Notes: generated from the letters alone by a model not told the origin. A stretch of 37,648 bases of DNA from Mycolicibacterium chubuense (GCF_001044255.1 NZ_JYNX01000032.1:1-37648), one strand, 5' to 3'; positions 14,928-24,640 are shown, counted from the stretch's first letter. Program-made: numbers and translations.

Positions 14928-15907
14928 GGAGCTTCGCCTACCGCCGCGCCACCAGCATCGACGACGCGCTCAGCGCGGCGGCCCACGGCGCCCGCTACTA
15001 CGCGGGCGGCACCAACCTGCTCGACCTGATGAAGACCGGGGTGGAGACACCGTCGGCCCTCGTCGACATCGGCGACCTCGACCTGGCGTCGGTGCACGCA
15101 ACGGCCTCCGGCGGCCTGCTGATCGGCGCCGGGGTGTCCAACAGCGCCGCGGCCAACCATCCGCTGGTGCGCGCGGCGTATCCGGTGCTCTCCCAAGCGA
15201 TTCTGTCCGGGGCGACCACGCAGATCCGCAACATGGCCACCGTCGGCGGGAACCTGGTGCAACGCACCCGCTGCCCCTACTTCATGGACCCCGCTTTCGG
15301 TGCGTGCAACAAGCGGTCTCCCGGTTCCGGCTGTGCGGCGCTGGCCGGATTCAACCGCGAGCACGCGCTGTTCGGCGCCAGCACCGACTGCGTCGCCGTG
15401 CACCCCTCCGACATGGCCGTCGCCCTGGCGGCGGTCGACGCCGTCGTGCACGTCGCCGGTCCGTCGGGGCCGCGGTCGATTCCGATCGGCGACTTCTTCA
15501 CACTGCCGGGCGAGCATCCCGAACGGGACAACAGCCTCGCGCCGGGCGAGCTGATCACCGGCATCGAGCTCCCGCCGTGCCCCTACGGCGCGCGCAGCTG
15601 GTACCTCAAGGTCCGCGATCGGCACAGCTATGCCTTCGCGCTGGTCTCGGTGGCCGTCGGCCTGGACATCAGTGACGGCGTGATCCGATCCGCGTCCGTG
15701 GTGCTCGGGGGCGTTGCGGCCACCCCGTGGCGGGTGGCCGCCGCCGAAGCCGAACTCGTCGGCAGAACCGCCGACACCGAAGCCTTCCGGTCGGCCGCGC
15801 GGGTCGCCGTCGCCGGCGCAGAACCATTGAGCCAGAACGGTTTCAAGGTCCTGCTGGCGCGCAACAGCGTGGAGCGTGCGCTGACCCGCGCGGCCGGGCG
15901 CGGCTAG
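14924..15907 (+). CDS. FAD subunit of the molybdenum hydroxylase, PaoB-like
   Basis: A 327-residue FAD-binding subunit. It has the first FAD loop YYAGGTNLLDLM (25-36) and the second at ATVGGNLVQRTRCPYF (105-120). Between about 117 and 156 lie four cysteines, Cys117, Cys128, Cys137 and Cys156, in CPYFMDP, ACNKRSPGSGCAAL and STDC. This is the insert that holds an extra [4Fe-4S] cluster in E. coli PaoB and related subunits. The final electron acceptor is not encoded here. It overlaps the 2Fe-2S gene by 4 bp. Its stop overlaps by 4 bp the stop of the convergent permease gene. Confidence 0.9.
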   Translation: MRSFAYRRATSIDDALSAAAHGARYYAGGTNLLDLMKTGVETPSALVDIGDLDLASVHATASGGLLIGAGVSNSAAANHPLVRAAYPVLSQAILSGATTQIRNMATVGGNLVQRTRCPYFMDPAFGACNKRSPGSGCAALAGFNREHALFGASTDCVAVHPSDMAVALAAVDAVVHVAGPSGPRSIPIGDFFTLPGEHPERDNSLAPGELITGIELPPCPYGARSWYLKVRDRHSYAFALVSVAVGLDISDGVIRSASVVLGGVAATPWRVAAAEAELVGRTADTEAFRSAARVAVAGAEPLSQNGFKVLLARNSVERALTRAAGRG

Positions 15908-17487
15908 TTCCGCTCGTGACTGTCCTCCATCACCGTGCGGCCGATCTCGGCGTAGGTGTCGGGCCGGGAGAAACGCAGCCACAACGCGTAGGCGATACCG
16001 ACGCCGAACACGGCGGCGATCAGGTACGGGGCGCTCTTGAACACCAGTGAGTTCGCCGCGTAACCGGCCGCGAACGCGCGGTTGTCCCACAGCAGCCAGA
16101 CGACATAGCCCATCGCCACGGCGCCGATCAGCGGGCAGATCAGCGTGGTGATGATGTTGCCGCGGTGCGTCTTGCGGACCCAGAAGAACCAGATCACCGC
16201 GATGGAGCAGATCGCCTGCACGAGCAGGATCGCCGCGGTCCCGATGAGCGCCAGCAGGCCGTAGATGTTGGTGTAGGGCACCAGGGTCGGGGTGTCGACG
16301 GGCAGGCCGTTGGCGTCGGGCACCTGCACGGCGGTGAAGACGAAGAACAGCAGCACGATCACCATCGTGATCACGCTCTGCACCGCCGAGGCGATGTAGG
16401 GCGAACCGTGCTTGGGGTGGGCCGCGCCCAGCGTGGATTTGACCTTGGCGGCCGGGATCTCGCGACCGAGTGCGAACAGGTAGCGCGAGGCCGCGTTGTG
16501 GAACGCCAGCGCGCACGCGAAGGAGCCGATCACCAGCAGGATCTTGTAGACGTCGAGCAGGAACCCGCCGAGGTTGGCGTCGACCAGGTTGAAGAACAGG
16601 TCCAGCGGAGAGGAGCTGATGGACGCCTCCACCGAGGTCTTCGCGCCGTTGCCGGCCAGCACCATCGCGGAGATGAACGTGTAGAACAAGCCGAGCCCGA
16701 TGACGGCGATCAGCGTGGCGCGGGGGATGATCTTCTTCGGGTTGCGGGATTCCTCGCCGTACACCGCGGTCGTCTCGAACCCGACCCAGGACCAGAACGC
16801 GAAGAACAGGCCGACCGCCATGGACCCGGCGGCAGCCGCGGTTCCGAAGGCGCCCGCGGGCAGGCTCTCGAAGGCGTTGTTGAGCAACACCGTCTGATCG
16901 AGCATGAAGCCGTCGGGACCGCCGCCCTTGGCGATCACGGTGAACGCCAGCGCGAGCAGGATCAGCACCTCCGACACCAGCGTCACGCCCAGGATCGCGG
17001 CGGTCAGGCTGATGTGGAAGTGGCACAGCACACCGATGACGACGATGGCGGCGATCGCGAACACCAGCCACGGGATGTTCACTCCGACAATGGTGTTCAC
17101 CGCGTCGTTGGCGAAGTACGCGCAGCCGCCGATCAGCGATCCCTCGAACACCACGTAGGCGAAGGTGGCCAGGAAGCCGCTGGCCATGCCCCACACCTGC
17201 CCGAGGCCGTGGGAGATGAAGCCGTAGAACGCGCCCGTGGTGGTGATGTGCCTGGCCATCGCCACGTACCCGAGCGCGAACAGGGTCAGGGCGATCGTCG
17301 CGAACAGGAAGCCCGCCGGGGCGCCCAGTCCGTTGCCGAAACCGACCGCGATCGGCACGTTCCCGGTCATCGCCGTGATCGGCGCGGCGTTGGCGACCGC
17401 CATGAAGATGACGGCGACCATGCCGATGGCGCCCTTCTTCAGTCCTGCGGGCGCAGCGGATTCGACTGCTGCGGATTCAGTGGCCAT
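15904..17487 (-). CDS. APC-family amino-acid permease
   Basis: A 527-residue transporter with about 12-13 membrane helices. The first has the APC signature (GAIGMVAVIFMAVANAAPIT), and the EESRNPKKIIPRAT loop between later helices is diagnostic of amino-acid/polyamine permeases. It would import an amino acid, amine or related compound with proton symport. Start ATG 17487, preceded by a ggag ribosome site. It is alone on this strand and ends tail-to-tail with the FAD subunit. The substrate cannot be told from sequence. Whether it feeds the neighbouring molybdenum hydroxylase is a guess based only on proximity. Confidence 0.88.
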   Translation of the reverse strand: MATESAAVESAAPAGLKKGAIGMVAVIFMAVANAAPITAMTGNVPIAVGFGNGLGAPAGFLFATIALTLFALGYVAMARHITTTGAFYGFISHGLGQVWGMASGFLATFAYVVFEGSLIGGCAYFANDAVNTIVGVNIPWLVFAIAAIVVIGVLCHFHISLTAAILGVTLVSEVLILLALAFTVIAKGGGPDGFMLDQTVLLNNAFESLPAGAFGTAAAAGSMAVGLFFAFWSWVGFETTAVYGEESRNPKKIIPRATLIAVIGLGLFYTFISAMVLAGNGAKTSVEASISSSPLDLFFNLVDANLGGFLLDVYKILLVIGSFACALAFHNAASRYLFALGREIPAAKVKSTLGAAHPKHGSPYIASAVQSVITMVIVLLFFVFTAVQVPDANGLPVDTPTLVPYTNIYGLLALIGTAAILLVQAICSIAVIWFFWVRKTHRGNIITTLICPLIGAVAMGYVVWLLWDNRAFAAGYAANSLVFKSAPYLIAAVFGVGIAYALWLRFSRPDTYAEIGRTVMEDSHERN

Positions 17488-17701
17488 GGGGTCTCCTGAC
17501 GGGCGAATCAGTGCTGAATCGGCCCGCCCACCGGCGGACCGTTCAGAAGCGTCGCACTGTATAGACCACCCGACAACCGGAGAAATCCAGTGTTTACATG
17601 GCTCCCAGCGACTTCACAGCTGTGGTCGCGGGGATGAATGCCCGGCGAACACTGAGGCCGGTTCGGCACCGTTCGGGGGCGCTACGGCCCACACTGGTGA
17701 G
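17488..17701. other. Divergent intergenic region, permease/DUF3349
   Basis: A 214-bp gap with promoters presumably firing both ways. An imperfect dyad (gaatcag-tg-ctgaatc flanked by cgggc/gcccg) lies near 17510-17540, close to the permease start. No gene was found. Confidence 0.3.
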
Positions 17702-18043
17702 ATGGGCGCCACGTCGTTGCTGAGCTCGATCCTGAACTGGCTGCGTGCTGGTTATCCCAGCGGCGTGCCGGGTCCGGACCGGGTGCCGTTGCTGGCGCTG
17801 CTGCGCGCCACGCCACTGACCGAGGACCAACTGCGCGAGGTCATCGCGCACATCAGCGCGGAGGATGTCTCACCGGCGGTTCACGGGGCCATCGACAGCG
17901 ACGAGATCGCCGCCTTCATCGCCGATGTGACGCATCACGACGCCGGACCGGAGAACGTCGCGCGGGTCGCCGCGCGGTTGGCCGCGGCCGGATGGCCGCT
18001 CGCCGGTGTGGATCTCGGCGAGCAGCCGGCCGACGGGGATTAG
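17702..18043 (+). CDS. DUF3349-family protein (Rv3046c-like)
   Basis: A 113-residue, mostly helical acidic protein ([18 protein letters not shown], then [16 protein letters not shown]). These short mycobacterial DUF3349 proteins have no known biochemical role. In M. tuberculosis the homologue Rv3046c lies convergent to adhC (Rv3045), exactly as here, where it meets the alcohol dehydrogenase with a 4-bp stop-to-stop overlap. That conserved placement marks the left flank of the ancestral chromosomal neighbourhood. Start ATG 17702. Confidence 0.8.
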   Translation: MGATSLLSSILNWLRAGYPSGVPGPDRVPLLALLRATPLTEDQLREVIAHISAEDVSPAVHGAIDSDEIAAFIADVTHHDAGPENVARVAARLAAAGWPLAGVDLGEQPADGD

Positions 18044-19086
18044 CGCAGCGTGGCGGTGTCGATCACGAAGCGGTAGCGCACGTCGCTGGCGAGCACCCGC
18101 TCGTACGCTTCGTTGATGTAGTCGGGCTGGATGACCTCGATCTCCGGGGTCACGTCGTGCTCGGCGCAGAAGTCGAGCATCTCCTGGGTTTCGGCGATGC
18201 CGCCGATCAGCGACCCGGACAGCCGGCGCCGACCGAAGATGAGGGCGGGCGCGGGCACCTCCATGGGGCGCTCGGGCATGCCGAGCTCCACCAGCGTGCC
18301 GTCGAGGGCCAGCAGGCCCAGGTAGTCACCCATGTCGAGGTTGGCCGACACGGTGTTGAGGATCAGGTCGAACTTGCCCTTGAGCTTCTTGAAGGTGTCG
18401 CGGTCACTGGTGGCGTAGTACTCGGACGCACCGAGGCGCAGACCGTCCTCCATCTTCTTCAGCGACTGGCTGAGAACCGTGACGTGGGCGCCCATCGCGA
18501 CCGCGATCTTGACGGCGAGATGGCCCAGACCGCCCAGACCGATCACCGCGACCTCGGTGCCCGGGCCGGCGTTCCAGTGCCGCAGCGGGGAGTAGGTGGT
18601 GATGCCGGCGCACAGCAGCGGGGCCGCCTTGTCCAGCGGGATGGACTCCGGAATGGTCAGCACGTAGTTCTCGTCGACGACGATCGCGCCGCTGTATCCG
18701 CCCTGGGTGGGCTGCCCGTCGAAGCCGACGGCGTTGTAGGTGCCCACCATGCCCGGGTTGTTGCAGTACTGCTCCTCGCCGGCCAGGCAGAACTCGCACT
18801 CGCGGCAGGAGTCCACGAAACATCCGACGCCCACGCGGTCGCCGACCGCGAACTTGGTCACCTCGGATCCGACCTCGGTGACGATCCCGGCGATCTCGTG
18901 ACCGGGCACGACCGGGTAGGCCGCCTGGCCCCACTCGTCGCGCACGGTGTGGATGTCGGAGTGGCAGATGCCGGCGAAATGGATGTCGAAGGCCACATCG
19001 TGGGGTCCGACCTCGCGACGCGTGATCGTGGTCTTCGTCAGGGGCTCGCCGGCCGCGGGGGCTGCGTAAGCGGAAACGGTGCTCAA
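18040..19086 (-). CDS. adhC: Zinc-dependent NADP alcohol dehydrogenase, AdhC type
   Basis: A 348-residue cinnamyl-alcohol-dehydrogenase-like enzyme. It has the catalytic zinc site at GICHSDIHT and GHEIAG, the structural zinc cysteines in SCRECEFC...QYC, and the Rossmann motif [13 protein letters not shown] followed by [11 protein letters not shown], typical of NADP-preferring CAD-type enzymes. It closely resembles M. tuberculosis AdhC (Rv3045), including the start STVSAYAA and the end [14 protein letters not shown]. The start is TTG 19086 with a gagga ribosome site; no ATG fits. It reduces aldehydes or oxidises alcohols in the cytosol. In M. tuberculosis fecB precedes it directly; here about 16 kb intervenes. 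Confidence 0.9.
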   Translation of the reverse strand: MSTVSAYAAPAAGEPLTKTTITRREVGPHDVAFDIHFAGICHSDIHTVRDEWGQAAYPVVPGHEIAGIVTEVGSEVTKFAVGDRVGVGCFVDSCRECEFCLAGEEQYCNNPGMVGTYNAVGFDGQPTQGGYSGAIVVDENYVLTIPESIPLDKAAPLLCAGITTYSPLRHWNAGPGTEVAVIGLGGLGHLAVKIAVAMGAHVTVLSQSLKKMEDGLRLGASEYYATSDRDTFKKLKGKFDLILNTVSANLDMGDYLGLLALDGTLVELGMPERPMEVPAPALIFGRRRLSGSLIGGIAETQEMLDFCAEHDVTPEIEVIQPDYINEAYERVLASDVRYRFVIDTATLR

Positions 19087-19121
19087 TGTCTCATCCTCTT
19101 CTCGTCTTTGGTGCAGGCGTG

Positions 19122-19138
19122 CGCCCCGAACCGGGGCG
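19122..19138. repeat. Short GC hairpin in the adhC leader
   Basis: cgccccg-aac-cggggcg: 7-bp perfect arms with a 3-nt loop, 36 bp upstream of the adhC start and about 90 bp after the tetR stop. It could terminate or attenuate read-through from tetR, or act as an operator. There is no U-tract. Confidence 0.4.
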
Positions 19139-19229
19139 TGCCGAAACCTGGGCCGCGATCCCACGGCCTCACGAACCAACACCCAGCGTGCCCCGCTTCA
19201 TCCGTCGGCAAGCGCTCCCGTGAGAAGGA

Positions 19230-19913
19230 TCACCGTGCGCCGGCGGTGAGAACCTCCGTGGTCCGGTCGTGCAGCGCATCGGGGTCGGGGACGCCGAGCA
19301 CCCGCAGACACGCGTCGGCGACGTGGCGGGGCAGCTGATCGCGGCGTTCTCCCTCGGGGGTCGACCACATGTTCACCAGCGATTCGACCAGCCGGAACGG
19401 GAGGTCGGCGGCCGCCGGGTCGACACCGGTGCCCCGCGAGATCGCCAGGCTCAGCTTCAGGTAGTGCCTGCGCAGGCGTTCGCGGTCGGAGTAGAACGGC
19501 TCGAGCCGGGCATCGCGCAACTCGGGCAGCAGGTAGAGCGCCCCCAGGTTCCACCGACCGCTGAGCAACTGGGTGCCGTCGAAGACCGCCAGCGCGTGCA
19601 ACTGCTGCGCCTCGCTCATCGCCGGGCGCGCAGCGCGCAGGGCGGGGATGAAGGACAGGGTGGGCGACACCGTCTGGCTCAGCAGCGCGCAGAGGATGTC
19701 GTCCTTGGTCTTGAAGTAGTGGTAGAGCGACGCCTGACGGATACCGACCGTTTCGGCGATGTGCCGGGTCGAGGTTCCCGCATAGCCCTGCGTGGTGAAC
19801 AATTCGCCTGCGGCATCGAGGATTTCGTCTCGGGCGGTGGTGCCGGGACGTCGCTGGGCGTGCAGACGTGGCCGTCCGGCGCGGGTCAGCGGCATGGTCC
19901 CATCGTGGCTCAT
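19230..19913 (-). CDS. TetR-family regulator, divergent to the catabolic operon
   Basis: A 227-residue regulator. The N-terminal helix-turn-helix (about 27-75) reads ARDEILDAAGELFTTQGYAG, then TSTRHIAETVGIRQASLYHYFKTK, the standard TetR/AcrR recognition domain. The C-terminal ligand domain is of the long TetR_C type (LSFIPALRAA, then GALYLLPELRDARLEPF). It is transcribed divergently from the ABC-transporter/allantoin operon, separated by about 250 bp holding a near-palindrome at 19943-19958. It is therefore the likely local repressor, responding to a substrate or intermediate. It is also 143 bp upstream of adhC on the same strand. Confidence 0.88.
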   Translation of the reverse strand: MSHDGTMPLTRAGRPRLHAQRRPGTTARDEILDAAGELFTTQGYAGTSTRHIAETVGIRQASLYHYFKTKDDILCALLSQTVSPTLSFIPALRAARPAMSEAQQLHALAVFDGTQLLSGRWNLGALYLLPELRDARLEPFYSDRERLRRHYLKLSLAISRGTGVDPAAADLPFRLVESLVNMWSTPEGERRDQLPRHVADACLRVLGVPDPDALHDRTTEVLTAGAR

Positions 19914-19942
19914 GGTCGATCCAAAGGGTATCGCCGACCATA

Positions 19943-19958
19943 TCTGTCACACGATAGA
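19943..19958. promoter_or_regulatory. Candidate TetR operator
   Basis: tctgtc-acac-gataga: a 16-bp dyad with one mismatch, 29 bp upstream of the tetR start and overlapping where its promoter should lie. Size and symmetry suit a TetR dimer. Downstream, atcggttac (19973) and attggttac (19993) repeat at a 20-bp interval and may be a second element. Confidence 0.4.
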
Positions 19959-20160
19959 AACGTCGGACACCCATCGGTTACCTCGGCCGCCGATTGGTTA
20001 CGCCAGCGACACCCACCGGGCTCGACGCACGGGAAAACTGTCGATCGACAGGCCGGTGGCCCATCGACGAGCCGCGGCAACACATTTCCCGACGAATCCT
20101 GGAGTGGTCGATTTGGGCAGCACCGCATCCACCGTCGCCGCGCCGGCGACGAGTCCGGGG

Positions 20161-22119
20161 ATGCCGCCGAACCACGACCCGGTCGCCACCGTCGCCGATC
20201 TGCGGGTGACGTTCTCCCGCAACGGACGCGACATCCACGCCCTGCGTGGCGTGTCGTTGGCCATCGCGCCGGGCGAGATCGTGGGCCTGGTCGGCGAATC
20301 CGGCTCCGGCAAGAGCGTGCTGGGCTTCAGCCTGCTCGGCCTGCTGGCCGACGGCGCACGGATCCGCGGCAGCGTGCGCGTCGCCGGCTCGGACATGGTG
20401 CCCTCGATGCCCGGGTTCGACGCCAGGAACCTGCGGAAGGTGCGCCGACTGGATCTCGGTGCCGTGTTCCAGGATCCGATGACGTCGCTGAACCCGACCA
20501 TGCGCATCGGGAGGCAGGTCGAGGAAGCCGCGGGCAGCGCCGAGGAGGCGCTGCGGCTGCTCACCGCCGTCGGCATCCCCGATCCGAAGGCGCGGATGCG
20601 CGCCTACCCGCACGAGCTGTCCGGCGGCCTGCGCCAGCGCGTGATGATCGCGATCGCGATCGCCGGCGACCCCGAGCTGATCATCGCCGACGAACCGACG
20701 ACAGCCCTCGACGTGACCGTGCAGGCGCAGGTTCTCCGGCTGCTCGAGCGGCTGCGCGACGAGATCGGCTGCAGCATCGTGCTGATCACCCACGACCTCG
20801 GCGTCGCCGCCCAGATCGCCGACCGGATCGCCGTGCTCTACGCCGGACGGATCGCTGAAATCGGGCCCACCGCAGCGCTCCTCGAGAGTCCCGCTCATCC
20901 CTACACCCACGGTCTGCTCCGATCCCGGCTGACATTGCAGACCCGACGGGACCGGCAGCTGGCCGCCCTGAGCGGCTCGGTGCCCAGCGCCGCCGCGCCG
21001 CTGCCCGGCTGCGCGTTCGTGCCGCGGTGCGCGCTGGCCGACGACGACTGCGCGAAGGCACCGCCGGACCCTGTCGCGGTGGCTCCGCAGCGGGTGAGTG
21101 CGTGCCTGCGTCCCGCAGCCCGCGTCGCCGAACTCGACGCAGTGGCAGCCCCCGATGAGGCGCCGTCGGCGCCGGCCCGCCAGCAGGGGGAGACCTCGGA
21201 GCCCGCCGTCGACCTGCGTGAGGTCACCAAGACGTTCACGGTGGCGCGCCGCTGGCTCGACCGCACCGACGGCGGCGGGAAACTACATGCGCTGCGCGGC
21301 GTTTCGGTCCAGGTCGGGCACGGCGAATCGGTGGCGCTGGTGGGGGAGAGCGGCTCGGGGAAGTCGACGTTGCTGCGGGTGATCGCGGGTCTGGAGAAGG
21401 CCACCTCCGGACAGGTGACCGTGAGCGGGGACCAGCGGCCGCAGATGGTGTTCCAGGACGCCGGTGCGTCGTTGACGCCCTGGCTGTCGGTCGGCGAGAT
21501 CATCGGTGAACGGGTCAAGGGCGGTACGCGTCGGGAGCGTGCCACCGCGGTGGCCGAGGTCCTCGAGCGTGTGGGTCTGGCTCCCGACATCGTCAAGGCG
21601 CGGGCCGGTCAGCTCTCCGGTGGTCAGCGTCAGCGGGTGGCACTGGCCCGGGCCACCGTGATTCCGCCGGCGGTGCTGCTGTGCGACGAGCCGACCAGTG
21701 CGCTCGACGTCTCACTGGCTGCGTCGGTGCTCAATCTGATCGGGCAGCTCAGGCGCTCCCTGCACATGTCCGTGGTGTTCGTCACCCACGATCTGGCCGT
21801 GGCCCGTGTCGTGGCGGACCGCATCGCGGTGATGTATCTGGGCCGCATCGTCGAGATCGGCCCCGCCGACCAGGTGATCACCCAGCCCACGCACCCCTAC
21901 ACTCAGGCGCTCGTCGACTCGATCCCCGATCTAGGTCGCGAATTGCGTTCTCTGGCAGGAGAACCCGCGAGCCCGCTGGCGCCGCCGCCGGGATGCGCGT
22001 TCCATCCGCGCTGCCCCATCGCGGTCGACGCCTGCGCCGACCCCCGCCTCGACGTCCGGCTGGAGGGCCGCCCCGGCGGCGAACACCGCGTCGCCTGCAT
22101 CGAGAGGCGGGCCCACTGA
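20161..22119 (+). CDS. Fused double ATPase of a peptide/opine-type ABC importer
   Basis: A 652-residue fusion of DppD-like and DppF-like ATPases. The first half has Walker A GESGSGKS (45-52), signature LSGGLRQR (about 153) and Walker [10 protein letters not shown] Cys-rich oligopeptide-type C-terminal segment follows ([14 protein letters not shown]). The second half has Walker [10 protein letters not shown] (about 395), LSGGQRQR (about 484) and VLLCDEP, and ends [15 protein letters not shown]. It energises the two permeases and lipoprotein encoded downstream. A GTG at 20104 would add 19 residues; ATG 20161 starts closer to the conserved domain. It is the first gene of the operon and overlaps the next by one base (tgatg). 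Confidence 0.9.
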   Translation: MPPNHDPVATVADLRVTFSRNGRDIHALRGVSLAIAPGEIVGLVGESGSGKSVLGFSLLGLLADGARIRGSVRVAGSDMVPSMPGFDARNLRKVRRLDLGAVFQDPMTSLNPTMRIGRQVEEAAGSAEEALRLLTAVGIPDPKARMRAYPHELSGGLRQRVMIAIAIAGDPELIIADEPTTALDVTVQAQVLRLLERLRDEIGCSIVLITHDLGVAAQIADRIAVLYAGRIAEIGPTAALLESPAHPYTHGLLRSRLTLQTRRDRQLAALSGSVPSAAAPLPGCAFVPRCALADDDCAKAPPDPVAVAPQRVSACLRPAARVAELDAVAAPDEAPSAPARQQGETSEPAVDLREVTKTFTVARRWLDRTDGGGKLHALRGVSVQVGHGESVALVGESGSGKSTLLRVIAGLEKATSGQVTVSGDQRPQMVFQDAGASLTPWLSVGEIIGERVKGGTRRERATAVAEVLERVGLAPDIVKARAGQLSGGQRQRVALARATVIPPAVLLCDEPTSALDVSLAASVLNLIGQLRRSLHMSVVFVTHDLAVARVVADRIAVMYLGRIVEIGPADQVITQPTHPYTQALVDSIPDLGRELRSLAGEPASPLAPPPGCAFHPRCPIAVDACADPRLDVRLEGRPGGEHRVACIERRAH

Positions 22120-22991
22120 TGGCGGTCGCGCTCCCCGCATCGGGTCTGATCCGGGGCCGGCAGCGACGACTGCTGACGCTGCCGGGGTCGAACTCGACGC
22201 TGCTCAACGGCATCGGCTTCGCGACGATCCTCGTCGTCACCGCGGTGGTCATCGCCGTGCCGGTGCTCGCACCCCATGACCCACTGCTGCCCGTCGGGGT
22301 ACCGCTGCAGGCGCCCGGGAAGAACGGATTCCTGCTGGGTACCGACAGCATCGGCCGCGACATCCTGTCGCGGGTGCTCTACGGCGCCCGCTCGAGCTGG
22401 TTCGCCGCACTGGTCGTGGTGGCGGTCGGACTGTTCATCGGGGGCCTGGTCGGGGTGATCGCGGGCGCGACCGGCGGCTGGGTGGACACCGTCCTGATGC
22501 GCATCACCGATGCCTTCCTGTCGCTGCCCGCTCCGGTCCTCGCGATCGCGGTGGTCGCCGCGCTGGGCCCGGGTTTCGTGCACACCCTGATCGCCGTGTC
22601 GATCGTCTGGTGGCCGTTCTATGCCCGGTTGGTGCGCGGCGAGATCGCCCGGCTGGCTGCGCGCCCGCACGTCGAGGCCGCGAAGCTGGCCGGCGTCGGA
22701 CCATGGCGGCTCGCCCGGCGGCATCTGGTGCCCGGAGCGGTCCCCAACGCCCTCGTCGCCGCAAGCCTCGACATCGGCACGCTGATCCTCACCCTGGCGT
22801 CACTGTCGTTTCTCGGCCTCGGCCAGGCCGCGCCGGCACCCGAACTCGGCGCCGACTCGGCACGCAATCTCAGTTACTTCCTGCAGCAGTGGTGGATCCC
22901 GGTGATGCCCGGTCTCGGGGTGCTGGTGCTGGCGCTGGTCGGCAACATCGCCGGAGACTGCCTGCGCAACCTCATGAAGGGCCGTGCATGA
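22119..22991 (+). CDS. ABC permease, DppC type
   Basis: A 290-residue inner-membrane permease. It has an N-terminal helix (about 31-52), the DppC-type loop PHDPLLPVGVPLQAPGKNG then LLGTDSIGRDILSRVLYG, about five further helices, and the ATPase-contact EAA loop (EAAKLAGVGPWRLARRHLVP). It forms the channel with the DppB-type partner encoded next (4-bp overlap). Start ATG 22119 lies within the stop of the ATPase gene. In Dpp and Opp operons the B-type permease usually comes first, so the order here is inverted, together with a leading ATPase gene. Confidence 0.9.
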   Translation: MAVALPASGLIRGRQRRLLTLPGSNSTLLNGIGFATILVVTAVVIAVPVLAPHDPLLPVGVPLQAPGKNGFLLGTDSIGRDILSRVLYGARSSWFAALVVVAVGLFIGGLVGVIAGATGGWVDTVLMRITDAFLSLPAPVLAIAVVAALGPGFVHTLIAVSIVWWPFYARLVRGEIARLAARPHVEAAKLAGVGPWRLARRHLVPGAVPNALVAASLDIGTLILTLASLSFLGLGQAAPAPELGADSARNLSYFLQQWWIPVMPGLGVLVLALVGNIAGDCLRNLMKGRA

Positions 22992-23992
22992 AGACCTTCG
23001 TGGTGACCCGGCTGTGCGCGATGGTGGCCATCCTGGTGGCACTGACCGCGGTGATGTTCCTGCTGCAGCACATCTCGCCGCTCGATCCCGTCAAGGCACA
23101 GCTGGGCGCGCAGGCCTCGGCGGAAGCCGTCGCGGCGCGCCGGGACGCGCTGGGCCTCAACGATCCGGTGCCCGTGCAGTTCTGGAACTATCTGACCGGC
23201 GCCGCCACGGGTGACCTCGGTACGTCCTACCGGACCCGGCACGCGGTGCTGTCCGATCTGGGCGACTTCGTCCCCGCCACAGCCGAACTCGCCCTGTACG
23301 GGCTGACGATCGCCTTGGCGCTCGCGGCACTGCTCGCATTCAGCACCACGCTCAAGTGGCCCGGAGCGGGGGTACTGCGCGCCGTGCTGTTCACCGGGTC
23401 CTCGGCGCCGATGTTCCTGCTCGGCATCCTCGGCCTGCTGGTGTTCTACAAGACCCTGGGCTGGGTGCCCGCCAACGGACGCATCGCGGTCGCCGACCCG
23501 CCCGACGGGCCGACCGGTCTGCTCACCGTCGACGGGCTGCTGCACGGCAGGCCCGACGTCACCGTCGACGCGTTGCACCACCTGATCCTGCCGGCGCTGG
23601 TGATCGCGCTGGGCCCCGCCGTCGCGATCGGCCGGGTGCTGCGGAGCAGCCTGCTCGGCGAGGTCGACAGCGACTACGCACGCACCGCCCGCGCCAAGGG
23701 GCTCTCCGAACCCGCGATCATGGCCCGGCACGTGCTCCGCAACTGCGTGGGCGCCGCACTGTCGATGACCGGTCTGCAAGTGGGGCTGATGTTCTCGGGT
23801 GTTCTCGTGGTCGAGCAGGTCTTCGGCTGGCCCGGCATCGGCCAGTACATCGCCCAGAGCATCCCGGTCGCCGACTTCCCCGCCATCGCCGGGGTCACGC
23901 TGATGCTCGGCGCCCTCTATGTCTTCGTCAACACGGTCGTGGACCTGCTTCAGGCCGCCGCCGACCCGCGCATCGCAATCACAGGAGGATAG
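22988..23992 (+). CDS. ABC permease, DppB type
   Basis: A 334-residue permease. The N-terminal helix VTRLCAMVAILVALTAVMFL is followed by a conserved segment (DALGLNDPVPVQFWNYLTG, then GDLGTSYRT), five more helices and the EAA loop (DYARTARAKGLSEPAIMARH). It ends with VEQVFGWPGIGQYIAQSI, a hallmark of DppB/OppB. An extra hydrophilic loop at about 155-195 (DPPDGPTGLLTVDGLLHG) is somewhat long. The stop TAG overlaps the following GTG start by two bases, with aggagg just upstream for the next gene. Confidence 0.9.
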   Translation: MKTFVVTRLCAMVAILVALTAVMFLLQHISPLDPVKAQLGAQASAEAVAARRDALGLNDPVPVQFWNYLTGAATGDLGTSYRTRHAVLSDLGDFVPATAELALYGLTIALALAALLAFSTTLKWPGAGVLRAVLFTGSSAPMFLLGILGLLVFYKTLGWVPANGRIAVADPPDGPTGLLTVDGLLHGRPDVTVDALHHLILPALVIALGPAVAIGRVLRSSLLGEVDSDYARTARAKGLSEPAIMARHVLRNCVGAALSMTGLQVGLMFSGVLVVEQVFGWPGIGQYIAQSIPVADFPAIAGVTLMLGALYVFVNTVVDLLQAAADPRIAITGG

Positions 23993-24640
23993 GTGCCGAA
24001 ACAGCCACTCATCGTGGGCAATCCCGTTCTGGTCGTCGTCGACATCCAGGAGGGCGGCGGCATGTCCGCCGACGACGCCGGTATCCCCGTGATGCCCGGC
24101 CACGGCGATCGTGTCGCCCGGGCGGAGCGGTTGGTCGCCGCCGCTCGCCGTGCCGGGATCCCGATCGTCTTCTTCCAGGAGGTGCACCGTCCCAGTGGCA
24201 TCGACTTCGGCCGGGAGCTCGACGGTGTGGAAGGCGAACACTGTGTGGAGGGCAGGCCCGGCACCGACCTCGAGCCGACCCTGCGACCGATCCTCGACGG
24301 TCCCAACCACGAGTTCCACATCGTCAAGCGGCGCTACTCCGGTTTCATCGGCACCGAGTTCGAGATCGTGCTGTCCGGTCTGAAAGCCGACACGCTGATC
24401 CTGATCGGCGGGTTGACCGACGTCTGCGTGCACTACACCTTCGCCGACGCGCACCAGCGCGACTTCTACGTCCGGGTGGTGACCGACTGCGTGGGCGGCT
24501 CCTCCCAGTACCGCCACGATGCCGCGCTGGATGCGATGGAGTACCTGCAGGCCGGTGCGCAGCGCAGCACCGACGAGATCCTCGACGCGTTCGCGTCGCT
24601 GACGTCCCCCGACGCCGTCCTCGAAGGAGCGCTCCGATGA
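23993..24640 (+). CDS. Isochorismatase-family cysteine hydrolase
   Basis: A 215-residue hydrolase with the family triad: Asp17 (VVVDIQEG), Lys112 (HIVKRRYSGF) and Cys145 (LTDVCVHYT). Members split amide or carbamoyl bonds: N-carbamoylsarcosine, ureidoacrylate, biuret and nicotinamide. The KRRYSGF loop and the location beside allantoinase and allantoicase favour a ureido or carbamoyl substrate, releasing ammonia or carbamate. It is placed between the permease and binding-protein genes, an unusual position for an enzyme, which implies its activity is closely tied to the imported compound. Start GTG 23993 behind aggagg. The exact substrate is not determinable. Confidence 0.88.
   Translation: MPKQPLIVGNPVLVVVDIQEGGGMSADDAGIPVMPGHGDRVARAERLVAAARRAGIPIVFFQEVHRPSGIDFGRELDGVEGEHCVEGRPGTDLEPTLRPILDGPNHEFHIVKRRYSGFIGTEFEIVLSGLKADTLILIGGLTDVCVHYTFADAHQRDFYVRVVTDCVGGSSQYRHDAALDAMEYLQAGAQRSTDEILDAFASLTSPDAVLEGALR

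Noticed and set aside
12205-15907. Xanthine dehydrogenase feeding the allantoin operon
   Set aside because: The FAD subunit has the PaoB-type four-Cys insert, and the operon is separated from the allantoin genes by the conserved DUF3349-adhC pair, so a shared purine pathway is not supported.
14333-17194. Minus-strand ORF of 953 codons
   Set aside because: Spans antisense of the FAD and 2Fe-2S subunits and an out-of-frame permease region. It has no consistent domain and is a GC artefact.
16165-17499. Plus-strand ORF of 444 codons opposite the APC permease
   Set aside because: His/Arg/Asp-rich shadow of the permease with no membrane segments or motifs.
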